From Pseudosulfitobacter pseudonitzschiae (lineage in GTDB: Bacteria > Pseudomonadota > Alphaproteobacteria > Rhodobacterales > Rhodobacteraceae), in NCBI RefSeq assembly GCF_900129395.1, contig NZ_FQVP01000006.1, positions 62,001-126,000 on the forward strand: a DNA stretch of 64,000 nt. The letters are read 5' to 3'. The first letter of the stretch is position 1. Every line of letters starts with the position of its first letter. The notes beneath the pieces were generated by a model. That model saw nothing but the letters and a program-made list of their open reading frames with translations. It was not told the origin of the DNA and did no database searches. Shown piece by piece: positions 45,818-53,970 of the stretch. Both the position numbers and the translations under genes were made by a program.

Positions 45818-46346
45818 TTATAAATTCAGCATCTATTCCGGTTTCGTTCAACCCGCTGCGCAGGCCCGTGAGGGTCGTGATGACACGGTAGGCGGCAATC
45901 AGGACCATCAGCCCCGCACCGACCGGAATGGCCCAGTAGCTCTGCCAGACCTCGATCATCTGCGACCCTTGCTCCATCGTGGCGCCGATGTTCGTCTTTT
46001 TCATCGCTTCGGTGTAGCCTGCCACCATCAGCGCCGAGATCACCACGACGGTCAGCGCACTGGAAAAGACGGAGAACCCGGTCTGCACCCGTTCGGGCAT
46101 CATGTCCGTGACGAACTCGACCGAGATATGCGCCCGCTGTTCCTCGGCCACGCCGATCGCGAGGAACACCAGCACAACCATGTAATAGTTCGCCACCACG
46201 ACGATCGTGCCGGGCAATGGCGCGTTGAAGAAATAGCGTCCGATGACGTCGGCGGTGACGTGCAGCATCATCAGAATGACGCAGATCGTCCCGATCAAGG
46301 ATGATAGCTTGGACAGGGATGACAGAAATCTGCCGATCAGAAACAT
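45810..46346 (-). CDS. TRAP transporter small permease subunit (DctQ family), second system
   Basis: A 178-residue four-helix DctQ subunit. The AEEQRAHISVEFV stretch after helix two matches the paralogue at 13.8 kb (AEAQDRNISVDLV). It lies 81 bp downstream of the receptor gene, with a strong stem-loop in the gap. Confidence 0.88.
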   Translation of the reverse strand: MFLIGRFLSSLSKLSSLIGTICVILMMLHVTADVIGRYFFNAPLPGTIVVVANYYMVVLVFLAIGVAEEQRAHISVEFVTDMMPERVQTGFSVFSSALTVVVISALMVAGYTEAMKKTNIGATMEQGSQMIEVWQSYWAIPVGAGLMVLIAAYRVITTLTGLRSGLNETGIDAEFIND

Positions 46347-46373
46347 GGTGGGGCCTCCCGTTGTTGCAAGTGT

Positions 46374-46401
46374 CGGGCACCGAACCGCAGTCCGGTGCCC
46401 G
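46374..46401 (-). promoter_or_regulatory. intercistronic stem-loop between TRAP receptor and DctQ genes, second system
   Basis: Nine-pair perfect stem CGGGCACCG / CGGTGCCCG with a ten-base loop, 26 bp after the receptor stop on the minus strand. It occupies the same place as the hairpin in the first TRAP operon, consistent with raising receptor mRNA over permease mRNA. Confidence 0.55.
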
Positions 46402-46427
46402 ATCTTTCCCAGGTGTGGTCTCGCGGA

Positions 46428-47564
46428 TTATTTGCCGTAGCTGGCGACATCGACCTTCGAGAAGATTTCATCGTAGTACAGCTTGGCCAGTGCCTCGCCG
46501 CCCTCGACGCCCTTGGTCAGGTCGGTCCACTTGACCAGCAACGTGTTCAACGCCTCGGCCGCTGCGGCGCCGGTTTCCAGACCAAACCGCTCTTTATAGA
46601 TCGAGGCGATGGCGTCCTTGTCCTTGGCGATGAATTCGCGGTTCATCTGCACAAGATCCGCCGCCGCATCGGTGTATTCGATGCCCAGCCCCGGTGCCCG
46701 TTCCTTGCCCGCGCGCGCCTCTTCGATATAGACCCATGTGACATCTGCCATCAGTTTGGCATTGGCCCGCATAACCTGACCCTTGGAGTCGTCCGACAGG
46801 CTGTTCCAGGCGTCCATGTTCATGGTGAACGGCACGTTGAACTGCGCGCCCGGCAGCCCGACGTAAAGATATTTCACAACGTCGATAAAGCTGAAGTTCA
46901 CAAAGTCAGCCGTGTTGCTGGCGGTGCAGTCCACAACGCCTTGGTTCAGGCCTTCCAGTGTTTCGTTGACCGACATCGAAACGGGCACGGCCCCCACGGT
47001 TTCCGCCCAACGTGCCCAATAGGCACCGGCGGCGCGAATGCGTTTGCCCTTGAGGTCCGCGACCGAGTTCAGCGGCACGACGCATTGCAGCACATAGGAC
47101 GTGGTCGATGCCGCACCCAGATAGACCTGGTTTTGCGCCGCGACCTCTGTCTGGCAGTCGTCGCAGTTCAACATGACGTATTCGGTGATCGCACCGGCAA
47201 AGGCGGTCGAGCTCAGCTCGCCCGCGAATTCCTCAAGCTCGACCAGTTCCGAGAATTCGGACAGCATGTTCAGGTTGGGATATTCCGCAGGGAAATAGGC
47301 GGTCAGGTTGGCGGCAGCGTCGGCGATCCCGTCGCGCACGCCTGCGTTCACCTCGGCAAAGCTGAGCAGGGACAGCGGGAACACACGCATGGTCACATCG
47401 CCGTTTGTGTATTCCTCTACCGCCTTGGCATAGTCCTCCAGCATCCGCGTCGGCGCAGAACCGGGCGGCCAGCCGCCTGCGAATGTCAGGTCCTGGGCAT
47501 AGGACGCCCCCGCCATTGCCAGCATGGATGCGCTGGCCAGAATTCCCTTGATAGCTGTTTTCAT
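46428..47564 (-). CDS. TRAP transporter solute-binding protein (DctP family), second system
   Basis: A 378-residue periplasmic receptor with a signal peptide to about residue 23 (ASYAQD). ATG 47564 has GGAGG upstream; the longer frame has no similarity. A Cys-Asp-Asp-Cys pair near residue 134 matches CAPC in the paralogous receptor at 12.6 kb, and an extra Cys pair (QCVVPL, VDCTAS) may form disulfides. The ending FSKVDVASYG is almost that of the paralogue. The ligand is probably the carboxylic acid degraded by this gene array. Confidence 0.9.
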   Translation of the reverse strand: MKTAIKGILASASMLAMAGASYAQDLTFAGGWPPGSAPTRMLEDYAKAVEEYTNGDVTMRVFPLSLLSFAEVNAGVRDGIADAAANLTAYFPAEYPNLNMLSEFSELVELEEFAGELSSTAFAGAITEYVMLNCDDCQTEVAAQNQVYLGAASTTSYVLQCVVPLNSVADLKGKRIRAAGAYWARWAETVGAVPVSMSVNETLEGLNQGVVDCTASNTADFVNFSFIDVVKYLYVGLPGAQFNVPFTMNMDAWNSLSDDSKGQVMRANAKLMADVTWVYIEEARAGKERAPGLGIEYTDAAADLVQMNREFIAKDKDAIASIYKERFGLETGAAAAEALNTLLVKWTDLTKGVEGGEALAKLYYDEIFSKVDVASYGK

Positions 47565-47674
47565 GGTCTCGTTTCCTCCGATTGAGACATTCCCTTCCCG
47601 TTTCACCGGCTGGCGAACTGGGTCTCCCTTAAACGTGTGCGCTGGCCTCACTCCCATTTGGCCCGCGCAAGCGC

Positions 47675-48451
47675 TTATGCGTTGAACCGTGCAGGGCGTT
47701 TCTGCAGAAACGCTGACAGTCCTTCGGCAAAATCGGGCGTTTCTCCCGCCTTTTTCTGCCATTCACGCTCGTTTCCAAGCGTGGATTCAAAGTCGCTGTC
47801 GGCAGCACGCCATGCCGCGCGACGGATCAGGGCAAGGCTGGACGATGGTCCCTCGGCCAGTCGCTGCGCAATTTCCATCGCCGTCGCTTCGACCGCGTCG
47901 TTGTCGACCAGCCGCGTGATCAACCCCCAGTCGAACGCCTGTGGCGCGGGGATCTTTTCAGCCAGCAACATCATTTCCATTGCCCGCACACGGCCCACCG
48001 CACGGGTCAGCAACCATGTCGCCCCGCCGTCGGGGATCAGGCCGATGCGCGCGAAAGCTTCGAGGAAATAGGCATCCCGCCCCGCGACGATGATGTCGCA
48101 CGACAGGGCAATCGACGCGCCCACCCCTGCCGCAGCGCCATTGACCGCCGACACCAGCGGGATCGACAGATCACGGATCGCCAGCATCAGCGGGTTATAG
48201 TCCTGCTCCAGCGTCTCGCCGACATCGAAACTGGCGATGTCCTGGGGGATCGCCGCCTTCAGGTTGGCCCCCGTGGAAAATGCGCGCTCAGTTCCGGCCA
48301 GCACGATGGCGCGGGCGGTTTTGGCCTCTTCGACCAGCCGTGCGTGCAGCGCGCGCGCCATGGCGGGCGTCAGGCTGTTCATCGTGGCGGGGTCGTTCAG
48401 ACGCAGTGTTGTGACCGCGCCCTTGCGTTCGACCCGAATCTTGTCGGTCAC
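47675..48451 (-). CDS. enoyl-CoA hydratase/isomerase family protein
   Basis: A 258-residue crotonase-fold protein. The CoA oxyanion-hole segments are RAFSTGANLK and NGAAAGVGASIAL. LIPDGGATWLLTRAVG carries Asp at the usual second acid site. The first catalytic Glu of true hydratases (usually in a GxGxELA-type helix) is not evident, so isomerase or another crotonase activity is possible. It starts at GTG 48451 overlapping the upstream stop (GTGA). The next gene, the TRAP receptor, is 110 bp downstream. Confidence 0.87.
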   Translation of the reverse strand: MTDKIRVERKGAVTTLRLNDPATMNSLTPAMARALHARLVEEAKTARAIVLAGTERAFSTGANLKAAIPQDIASFDVGETLEQDYNPLMLAIRDLSIPLVSAVNGAAAGVGASIALSCDIIVAGRDAYFLEAFARIGLIPDGGATWLLTRAVGRVRAMEMMLLAEKIPAPQAFDWGLITRLVDNDAVEATAMEIAQRLAEGPSSSLALIRRAAWRAADSDFESTLGNEREWQKKAGETPDFAEGLSAFLQKRPARFNA

Positions 48452-49350
48452 TTCGGCTCTCCCTTGCGCGGCGCCATCGTCCATTCGGGTTCGTCCCACC
48501 AAGGAAAGAATCCGGGCATGTCGGTCGAAACCTTGTCACGAAACACCGGCGCACGTTTTTCCATGAAGCTGGCCACGCCTTCTGCGGCGTCCGCGGACCC
48601 ACTGCGCGCGGCAATCCCACGGCTGTCGATCTGGTGTGCCGCCATCGGGTGCGCAGCCCCGGCCATGCGCCACATCATCTGGCGGGTCAGGGCGATGGAC
48701 ACGGGCGCGGTGCTGTCCGCAATCTCGCGCGCGATACGGTGCGCTTCGGCCAGCAGGTCCTCGGGGTCATGCACCGAACGGACCAGCCCGCCCGCCATGG
48801 CCTCTTCCGCGTCGAACACCCGACCGGAATAACACCACTCCAACGCTTGCGACATGCCCACAAGACGCGGCAGGAACCATGACGACGCCGCTTCGGGCAC
48901 GATGCCGCGCCGGGCAAAGACAAATCCGAACCGCGCCGAGGTTGATGCGATGCGGATGTCCATCGGCAGTTGCATGGTCATGCCGATCCCGACAGCGGGA
49001 CCATTCACGGCAGCAATCACCGGCTTGAGACAGTTGAACAGGCGCAGCGCCACAAGCCCGCCCATGTCGCGGTTGGTCGGATCGTTCCACACCGCCGGAT
49101 CGGTCGAGGTCATGTCGGGCCGTGCCGAAGTGAACGCATCGGGGTCATCCAGATCCACACCGGCACAGAAGCCCCGCCCCTCGCCGGTGACGATGATCGC
49201 GCGCACGTCGTCATCCGCATCGGCCACGTCCAGCGCCGCGATCATCTCTTGCATCATCACCAGCGTAAAGGCGTTCAGCCGGTCGGGCCGGTTCAACGTC
49301 AGCACCATGACGCCATCGGCGGTGTGCGTGGTCAGTGTCTGGTATGTCAT
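48448..49350 (-). CDS. enoyl-CoA hydratase/isomerase family protein
   Basis: A 300-residue crotonase-family protein, longer than the usual 260 because of an insert near residues 75-105 and a C-terminal extension. The oxyanion segments are RGFCAGVDL and NGPAVGIGMTM, with IVPEAASSWFLPRLVG carrying a Glu. ATG 49350 has GGAGGAA upstream. It is the first enzyme gene after the GntR regulator, 26 bp away. The Glu-bearing loop makes it the better hydratase candidate of the two. Confidence 0.87.
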   Translation of the reverse strand: MTYQTLTTHTADGVMVLTLNRPDRLNAFTLVMMQEMIAALDVADADDDVRAIIVTGEGRGFCAGVDLDDPDAFTSARPDMTSTDPAVWNDPTNRDMGGLVALRLFNCLKPVIAAVNGPAVGIGMTMQLPMDIRIASTSARFGFVFARRGIVPEAASSWFLPRLVGMSQALEWCYSGRVFDAEEAMAGGLVRSVHDPEDLLAEAHRIAREIADSTAPVSIALTRQMMWRMAGAAHPMAAHQIDSRGIAARSGSADAAEGVASFMEKRAPVFRDKVSTDMPGFFPWWDEPEWTMAPRKGEPK

Positions 49351-49376
49351 CTTGTTTCCTCCCCCCAAGGTCCGCG

Positions 49377-50117
49377 CTATGACAAGGCGCGCGGGTTCAG
49401 GGCGATCTCGTCCTCGAGGCCCGCAATCTGCGCCCCGCGCCAGAAATCCTCGATGTGCATCCGCGCCCATTTCTCGGCGCGGTCGGCATCACGGTCGCGC
49501 AGGGCGGCGATGATGTTGGAATGGGCCTCGATCTGGCGTTTGTAGAATTTGGGCGCAAAGGGCGCGATCTGTTCAAAGCCACGGAACAGCAACAGCGCAA
49601 TCGGTTCGCGCGCCAGCCCCAGCACGCGGTTGCGGCCCATGTCGGCCAGACGGGTGTGAAAATCCTCGTCCAGGCTGATGGTGCGTTTCATCATGCCCTC
49701 GGCGGCGACGGTTTCGGCGTGCAGGCTTTGCAGGCCGTTGATTTCATCCGCCGTGCCATGTTCGGCAGCCAGGCGCGCGGCCAGCGGCTCTGTCATCATG
49801 GTGACCTGCCACAGCTCGCGGAACGTCACCTTCATCAGGGCCATCGCACGCCCGGACCGCGTGGTCAGCTGATCCGCCTGCGGCACCGCAACCTCCAGCC
49901 GTCGCGGCGACGGGCGATGCACCAGACCGTCGCTTTCCAGCTGGCGCAACCCTTCGCGCAGGGTCGAGCGTGTCACCCCGAACTGTCCGGCAAGCTCGGC
50001 CTCGCCGGGCAACTGGTCGCCGGGGTTGAGGTCTCCGCGCAGGATCTGCGCCTCGATCTCGTCGGCGATCTGCTGGTAGGCAAAGTGCACCTGTGCCGGT
50101 TTTCCTGCGGCCTTCAT
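49377..50117 (-). CDS. GntR family (FadR subfamily) transcriptional regulator
   Basis: A 246-residue regulator. The winged HTH is at about residues 12-78 (QLPGEAELAGQFGVTRSTLREGL) and the FCD-type helical ligand domain at about 95-230 with DEDFHTRL and HSNIIAAL, whose histidines could bind metal. It leads the twelve-gene acid-degradation array on the minus strand and probably controls it. Repeated TCnGACAC motifs and a GACACC/GGTGTC inverted repeat upstream are candidate operators. Confidence 0.88.
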   Translation of the reverse strand: MKAAGKPAQVHFAYQQIADEIEAQILRGDLNPGDQLPGEAELAGQFGVTRSTLREGLRQLESDGLVHRPSPRRLEVAVPQADQLTTRSGRAMALMKVTFRELWQVTMMTEPLAARLAAEHGTADEINGLQSLHAETVAAEGMMKRTISLDEDFHTRLADMGRNRVLGLAREPIALLLFRGFEQIAPFAPKFYKRQIEAHSNIIAALRDRDADRAEKWARMHIEDFWRGAQIAGLEDEIALNPRALS

Positions 50118-50536
50118 GCCGACACCCGGATGGTGTCACGGGATGCAGTTTCCGGTTGAGAATGCTGTTTGATCACGTCGCAGGTCATGAGGCCCTCTTG
50201 GTCTGACACTCAGGCACTCTGGATGTGTCTCATGAATTCTGTCAACCGGGGCAAATCTGCGCGGTTTTCACCAATATGTAGATGTTTTGGGGAAAAACAT
50301 GCTGCATCTAGTGAAATCTCGGGAAATCTATACGGTTTTTACCCTGTTTTCCTGCCGGCGCGCTTGAATTTAGTGTCGGACACAAAGCGCGTGACGCAGC
50401 GGCATTTTACCCTTTCGGACCACACTGTATCGGTGGCCTGCGCATTCTGGGGCTCATCTGCTGGTTGTTTGGACGTCAATCCACAGATTCGATGCCTGCC
50501 CGAAGACGGGCGCGCGGCAAAGGCAAAACGGCAAGG
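50118..50536. promoter_or_regulatory. regulatory region upstream of the gntR-led array
   Basis: This 419-bp non-coding region is less GC-rich than its flanks. GACACC (50121) and GGTGTC (50132) form a perfect six-base inverted repeat just ahead of the gntR start. TTGGTCTGACACT (50198-50210) and AGTGTCGGACACA (50372-50384) share a TCnGACAC core that resembles the FadR-type TGGTCnGACC operator. The second contains the perfect palindrome GTGTC-G-GACAC. These are plausible GntR sites. No gene is seen here. Confidence 0.4.
50498..50511 (-). terminator. stem-loop after the NtrC-like regulator gene
   Basis: GCCCG / CGGGC five-pair stem with a four-base loop, 25 bp past the regulator stop at the end of the formate dehydrogenase transcript. 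There is no T tract. Confidence 0.35.
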
Positions 50537-51877
50537 TCAGCCCGGAGGCACTTCGCCCCAGGCTTGCAGCTTGCGGTCGATGGTCTTGCGCGACACACCC
50601 AGACGGCGGGCGGCCTCGGCGCGATTGCCCTGGCACAGGTCCAGCATGTGCAACATGTGCCGTTGCACCACCAAATCCAGATCCTCGATGGCACGCGCCC
50701 CCGCAACCGATCCTTTCCCCGCGAATTCATCGGGAAAGAACCCCAGGATCACCGAGCGTTCGATCAGGTTGCGCAGTTCGCGCACGTTTCCGGGCCAGTC
50801 GTAGCGGCGCAGCTTCAGCAACGTGTCGTCGTCCAGCCGTAACGCGGGCATGCCCAGGGCGGTGGAAAACTGCTCCATGAACAATGCGGCCAGTTCGACG
50901 ATGTCCTCCGACCGGTCCTTCAAGGGGGGCATCTCGATCTTCATCACGTTGATGCGGTGATACAGGTCGGCGCGGAACCGCCCCTGCGCCACCGCCTGTT
51001 CCAGATCGGCGTTGGTGGCGAACAAGAACCGCAGGTCCAGCGGGATTTCGCGTTCGGCCCCCTGCGGGCGGATGCGCTGGTCCTCAAGCACCCGCAGGAA
51101 CGCCGCTTGCAGCGGTTCGGGCATCTGCGCCACTTCGTCCAGGAACAGCGTGCCGCCATCGGCCAACAACAGCAGGCCGGGTTTCAGCGTCGCGTCCCCC
51201 TCGACCGAGCCGAACAGTTCCGGCACGATCCGGTCCGGCGCGATGGCCGCACAGTTCACCGCCACGAACGCCTTGTCGGCGCGCGGCGACATCTGGTGCA
51301 ACTGCCGCGCCGCCAGCTCCTTGCCTGTGCCGCTGGCGCCGGTGAACAGAACCGGCGTCGGCAGCGGCGCCAGCCGTTTCAGCAGGTCGCGCACCGCGGT
51401 CAGGGCGGGCGACTTGCCCAGCATCCGCGCGGTTGACCCAGCGTCCAGCTCGCGCCGCAGCAACGTGTTGTCGCGGCGCAGGTTCTTGCGGTCCAGCGTG
51501 CGCGACACCGCCCCCAGTATCTGGTTGGTGCGGAACGGTTTCAGGATGAAATCACTGACCCCTGCCCGCAGTGCGGCGATGGCGGTTTCCAGATCGGCAT
51601 AGGCGGTGATCAGGATGGTATCGGCGTAGAACCCCTTGCGACGCTGTTCGGTGACCCATTCCAGGCCCGTCTTGCCCGGCATGATGTTGTCCAGCACGAC
51701 CACGTCGAAATGGGCCTTGTCCAGCAACTGCGTCGCTTCTGCGGGCGACGCGGCCTGCTCCACCCGCTTCACGCGCGGTTCCAGCATCTTGACCAGGAAA
51801 TTGCGCATACCCGGCTCGTCGTCGATCACAAGGACCGACGCGCCCGCAAGCGTGCCGCCGTATTCGTCATCTGCCAT
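50537..51877 (-). CDS. NtrC-family response regulator lacking the GAFTGA loop
   Basis: A 446-residue regulator. Receiver domain: Asp19/Asp20 acidic pocket, phospho-acceptor Asp63, Thr91, Lys113. AAA+ domain: Walker A GASGTGKE (180-187), Walker B GTLFLDE (242-248), sensor I FLFATN, arginines in FRADLYHR. A Fis-type HTH lies at 405-440. Where sigma-54 activators have GAFTGA after LFG, this protein reads SVEGDATLKPG and the loop is several residues shorter, so contact with sigma-54 is doubtful. NtrC of Rhodobacter capsulatus also lacks the motif and works with the housekeeping sigma factor. The gene is 14 bp after a 41-residue membrane-protein gene and closes the formate dehydrogenase transcript. 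No kinase gene is adjacent. Confidence 0.9.
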   Translation of the reverse strand: MADDEYGGTLAGASVLVIDDEPGMRNFLVKMLEPRVKRVEQAASPAEATQLLDKAHFDVVVLDNIMPGKTGLEWVTEQRRKGFYADTILITAYADLETAIAALRAGVSDFILKPFRTNQILGAVSRTLDRKNLRRDNTLLRRELDAGSTARMLGKSPALTAVRDLLKRLAPLPTPVLFTGASGTGKELAARQLHQMSPRADKAFVAVNCAAIAPDRIVPELFGSVEGDATLKPGLLLLADGGTLFLDEVAQMPEPLQAAFLRVLEDQRIRPQGAEREIPLDLRFLFATNADLEQAVAQGRFRADLYHRINVMKIEMPPLKDRSEDIVELAALFMEQFSTALGMPALRLDDDTLLKLRRYDWPGNVRELRNLIERSVILGFFPDEFAGKGSVAGARAIEDLDLVVQRHMLHMLDLCQGNRAEAARRLGVSRKTIDRKLQAWGEVPPG

Positions 51878-51891
51878 GGTCTTCCCTCGTG

Positions 51892-52017
51892 TCAGTCCAC
51901 GCGGACGTTGTCACTGGAATAGACCTGTTGCGAGGAAAAGCCCATCTCGTGCAGCCCGAAATAGGCCACGACACCGATCACGATGATCCCGGCAAAGCCT
52001 GCAAACATCATTTTCAT
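51892..52017 (-). CDS. 41-residue single-span membrane protein in the formate dehydrogenase operon
   Basis: A short frame with an excellent ribosome binding site (AGGAG, seven bases before ATG 52017). It encodes MKMMFAGFAGIIVIGVVAYF, about one transmembrane helix at residues 5-22, followed by a polar tail ending SSDNVRVD. It fills the gap between the cytochrome b subunit gene (stop at 52052) and the response regulator (start at 51877), with tight spacing on both sides. I do not recognise a named family. A small subunit or assembly factor of the membrane-bound enzyme is a reasonable guess from position. Confidence 0.75.
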   Translation of the reverse strand: MKMMFAGFAGIIVIGVVAYFGLHEMGFSSQQVYSSDNVRVD

Positions 52018-52051
52018 GGCCGGTCTCCTGTTGCCTGTGCCCTGAATGCGG

Positions 52052-53254
52052 TCATTCTGCAGGCCTCCGAAGTTCGTCTTCCTTGACCTTTTCCAGCCAG
52101 ATCGAATGGTGTTGCTCGGCCCAGTTCACGTCAACCTCGCCGCTGCCCATCGCGTCATAGGCGCCTTCCATACCCAACGTGCCGATATAGATGTGGCCAA
52201 AGATGATCGCCATCATGACAAAGCCGATGATGGCGTGCCACAGTTGCGCATATTGCATCTCTTCCTGCGGGGCCAGATTGACGGGCATGGTGCCAAGGCC
52301 CACGGCCTGCGGCACTCCGCTGTCGTTCAACAGTGCGAACGTATGCCCGAACAGCGGCAGGTCGAAGGGAAACAGCAATGACAGGCCCGAGGCCGACACC
52401 GATGCGCCCAGCACGATCACCGACCAGAAGATCAGCTTTTGACCGGCGTTGAACTTCTTCGCGGGCGGGTGCTTTTTGCCGATGATGCCACCGCCATAGC
52501 GGAACCATGTCAGGTCGGTGCGGTCGGGCAGGTTGTGCCAGACCCACATCACGAACACCATCACCAGCGCGATCATGAACGCCCACGAGACGTTGTTGTG
52601 AATGAACTTTGACCCGATCAGCAGCACCGAATTGAATTCGTGCCCAAAGGCAGGGATCAAAACCTTGCGCCCGAACAGCGACAAAAGCCCGGTCAGCCCC
52701 AGCAGGATGAACGACCCCGCCAGCATCCAGTGGGCAAAGCGTTCAATCGCCTTGAACCGCGTGACGGTGCGCCCCGACATGCCGTCCTCGACCCGTACGC
52801 GCCCGCGCAACAGGAAAAACACGGCCAGAACGGCCAGCGTGCCCAGCAGCAGCCAGCCGCCATAGGTCAGCAACGGGCCACGGCGCACATCCAGCCACCA
52901 CATGCCACCGTCCTGCACCAGCACTTTGCCGGTGGGGTTCAGGGTCGACACGCGCACGTCCGCCTCGTTATAGCGCAGCGCGCGCCATTGCTCGGCATCC
53001 GACGTGCCGCCCAACGGGCCAAGGCCGGGTGCCGTGCCCGCGTCGCCGCCGATGTTGTTGCGGCGGAAACTGTCATCAACCTCAAGACCCTGCTGGCGGC
53101 GCAGCACGTCCTGAAGCGTTTGCGCCCCGCCGGTCGAGGCGCGTGGCGTGTCGACGTTTGCCGCGTTTTCCGGCGGGCGCACGTCTTGTGCAGATGCGAT
53201 GCCGGGCAAAGCCAGCAACGCAATAACGAATAGTGCCATCAGATGGCGCAACAT
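52052..53254 (-). CDS. formate dehydrogenase cytochrome b subunit (gamma)
   Basis: A 400-residue membrane subunit that would take electrons from the Fe-S subunit to quinone through two b hemes. A cleavable signal peptide (to about residue 22, IASAQD) precedes an approximately 115-residue periplasmic domain. One extra helix (TYGGWLLLGTLAVLAVFFLL) is followed by the FdnI-like four-helix core, with histidines in RFAHWMLAG, HNNVSW, WVWHNL and LWHAIIGF. The N-terminal domain makes it longer than E. coli FdnI (217 residues), as is usual for alphaproteobacterial and epsilonproteobacterial relatives. ATG 53254 follows a GGGGGA tract. Confidence 0.9.
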   Translation of the reverse strand: MLRHLMALFVIALLALPGIASAQDVRPPENAANVDTPRASTGGAQTLQDVLRRQQGLEVDDSFRRNNIGGDAGTAPGLGPLGGTSDAEQWRALRYNEADVRVSTLNPTGKVLVQDGGMWWLDVRRGPLLTYGGWLLLGTLAVLAVFFLLRGRVRVEDGMSGRTVTRFKAIERFAHWMLAGSFILLGLTGLLSLFGRKVLIPAFGHEFNSVLLIGSKFIHNNVSWAFMIALVMVFVMWVWHNLPDRTDLTWFRYGGGIIGKKHPPAKKFNAGQKLIFWSVIVLGASVSASGLSLLFPFDLPLFGHTFALLNDSGVPQAVGLGTMPVNLAPQEEMQYAQLWHAIIGFVMMAIIFGHIYIGTLGMEGAYDAMGSGEVDVNWAEQHHSIWLEKVKEDELRRPAE

Positions 53255-53364
53255 GGGAAATCCCCCGCATGAATAACGGTGAAGCGGCGGCCCGCCACAA
53301 CGGGGGCCGCCAGACCTGTCATCGGCACGGACGCGTGGCCCGTAAGTGTGCCCGTGCCGCCGGG

Positions 53365-53958
53365 TTACTGACCCTTCTGGCCGTAGGCTGTGCCCCAACC
53401 CCAGGCGCCGGACCCGAAACCACGGGCCACCACACGTTCGCGGTAGATGTCCGACACCATGTCGCCGTCACCGGCCAACAGGGCCTTGGTCGAACACATC
53501 TCGGCGCAGATCGGCAGCTTGCCTTCTGCGATCCGGTTGCGCCCGTACTTCTGGAACTCGGCGGCCGAGTTGTTTTCCTCGGGACCACCGGCACAGAAGG
53601 TGCACTTGTCCATCTTGCCGCGCGAGCCGAAGTTGCCCGCCTGCGGGTACTGCGGCGCACCAAAGGGGCACGCGTAGAAACAGTAACCACAGCCGATGCA
53701 CAGATCCTTGGAGTGCAGGACCACACCTTCGTCAGTCTGGTAAAAGCAATCCACGGGACAGACGGCCATACAGGGCGCATCCGAACAGTGCATACAGGCC
53801 ACCGAGATCGAGCGTTCGCCCGGCTTGCCGTCCTGAATGGTCACCACCCGACGGCGGTTGATGCCCCAGGGCACCTCGTGCTCGTTCTTACAGGCCGTGA
53901 CACAGGCGTTGCATTCGATGCAGCGTTCGGCATCGCAGAGAAATTTTGATCTAGCCAT
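53365..53958 (-). CDS. formate dehydrogenase iron-sulfur subunit (beta)
   Basis: A 197-residue electron-transfer protein with four [4Fe-4S] clusters. The first motif is CIECNACVTAC (13-23). It is followed by CMHCSDAPCMAVCP, CIGCGYCFYACP and a split CTFC ... CAEMC set. It has no C-terminal membrane anchor, unlike FdnH of E. coli, so it must dock on the cytochrome b subunit. It starts 12 bp after the catalytic subunit stop. Confidence 0.92.
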   Translation of the reverse strand: MARSKFLCDAERCIECNACVTACKNEHEVPWGINRRRVVTIQDGKPGERSISVACMHCSDAPCMAVCPVDCFYQTDEGVVLHSKDLCIGCGYCFYACPFGAPQYPQAGNFGSRGKMDKCTFCAGGPEENNSAAEFQKYGRNRIAEGKLPICAEMCSTKALLAGDGDMVSDIYRERVVARGFGSGAWGWGTAYGQKGQ

Positions 53959-53970
53959 TCTCTTGTCTCC

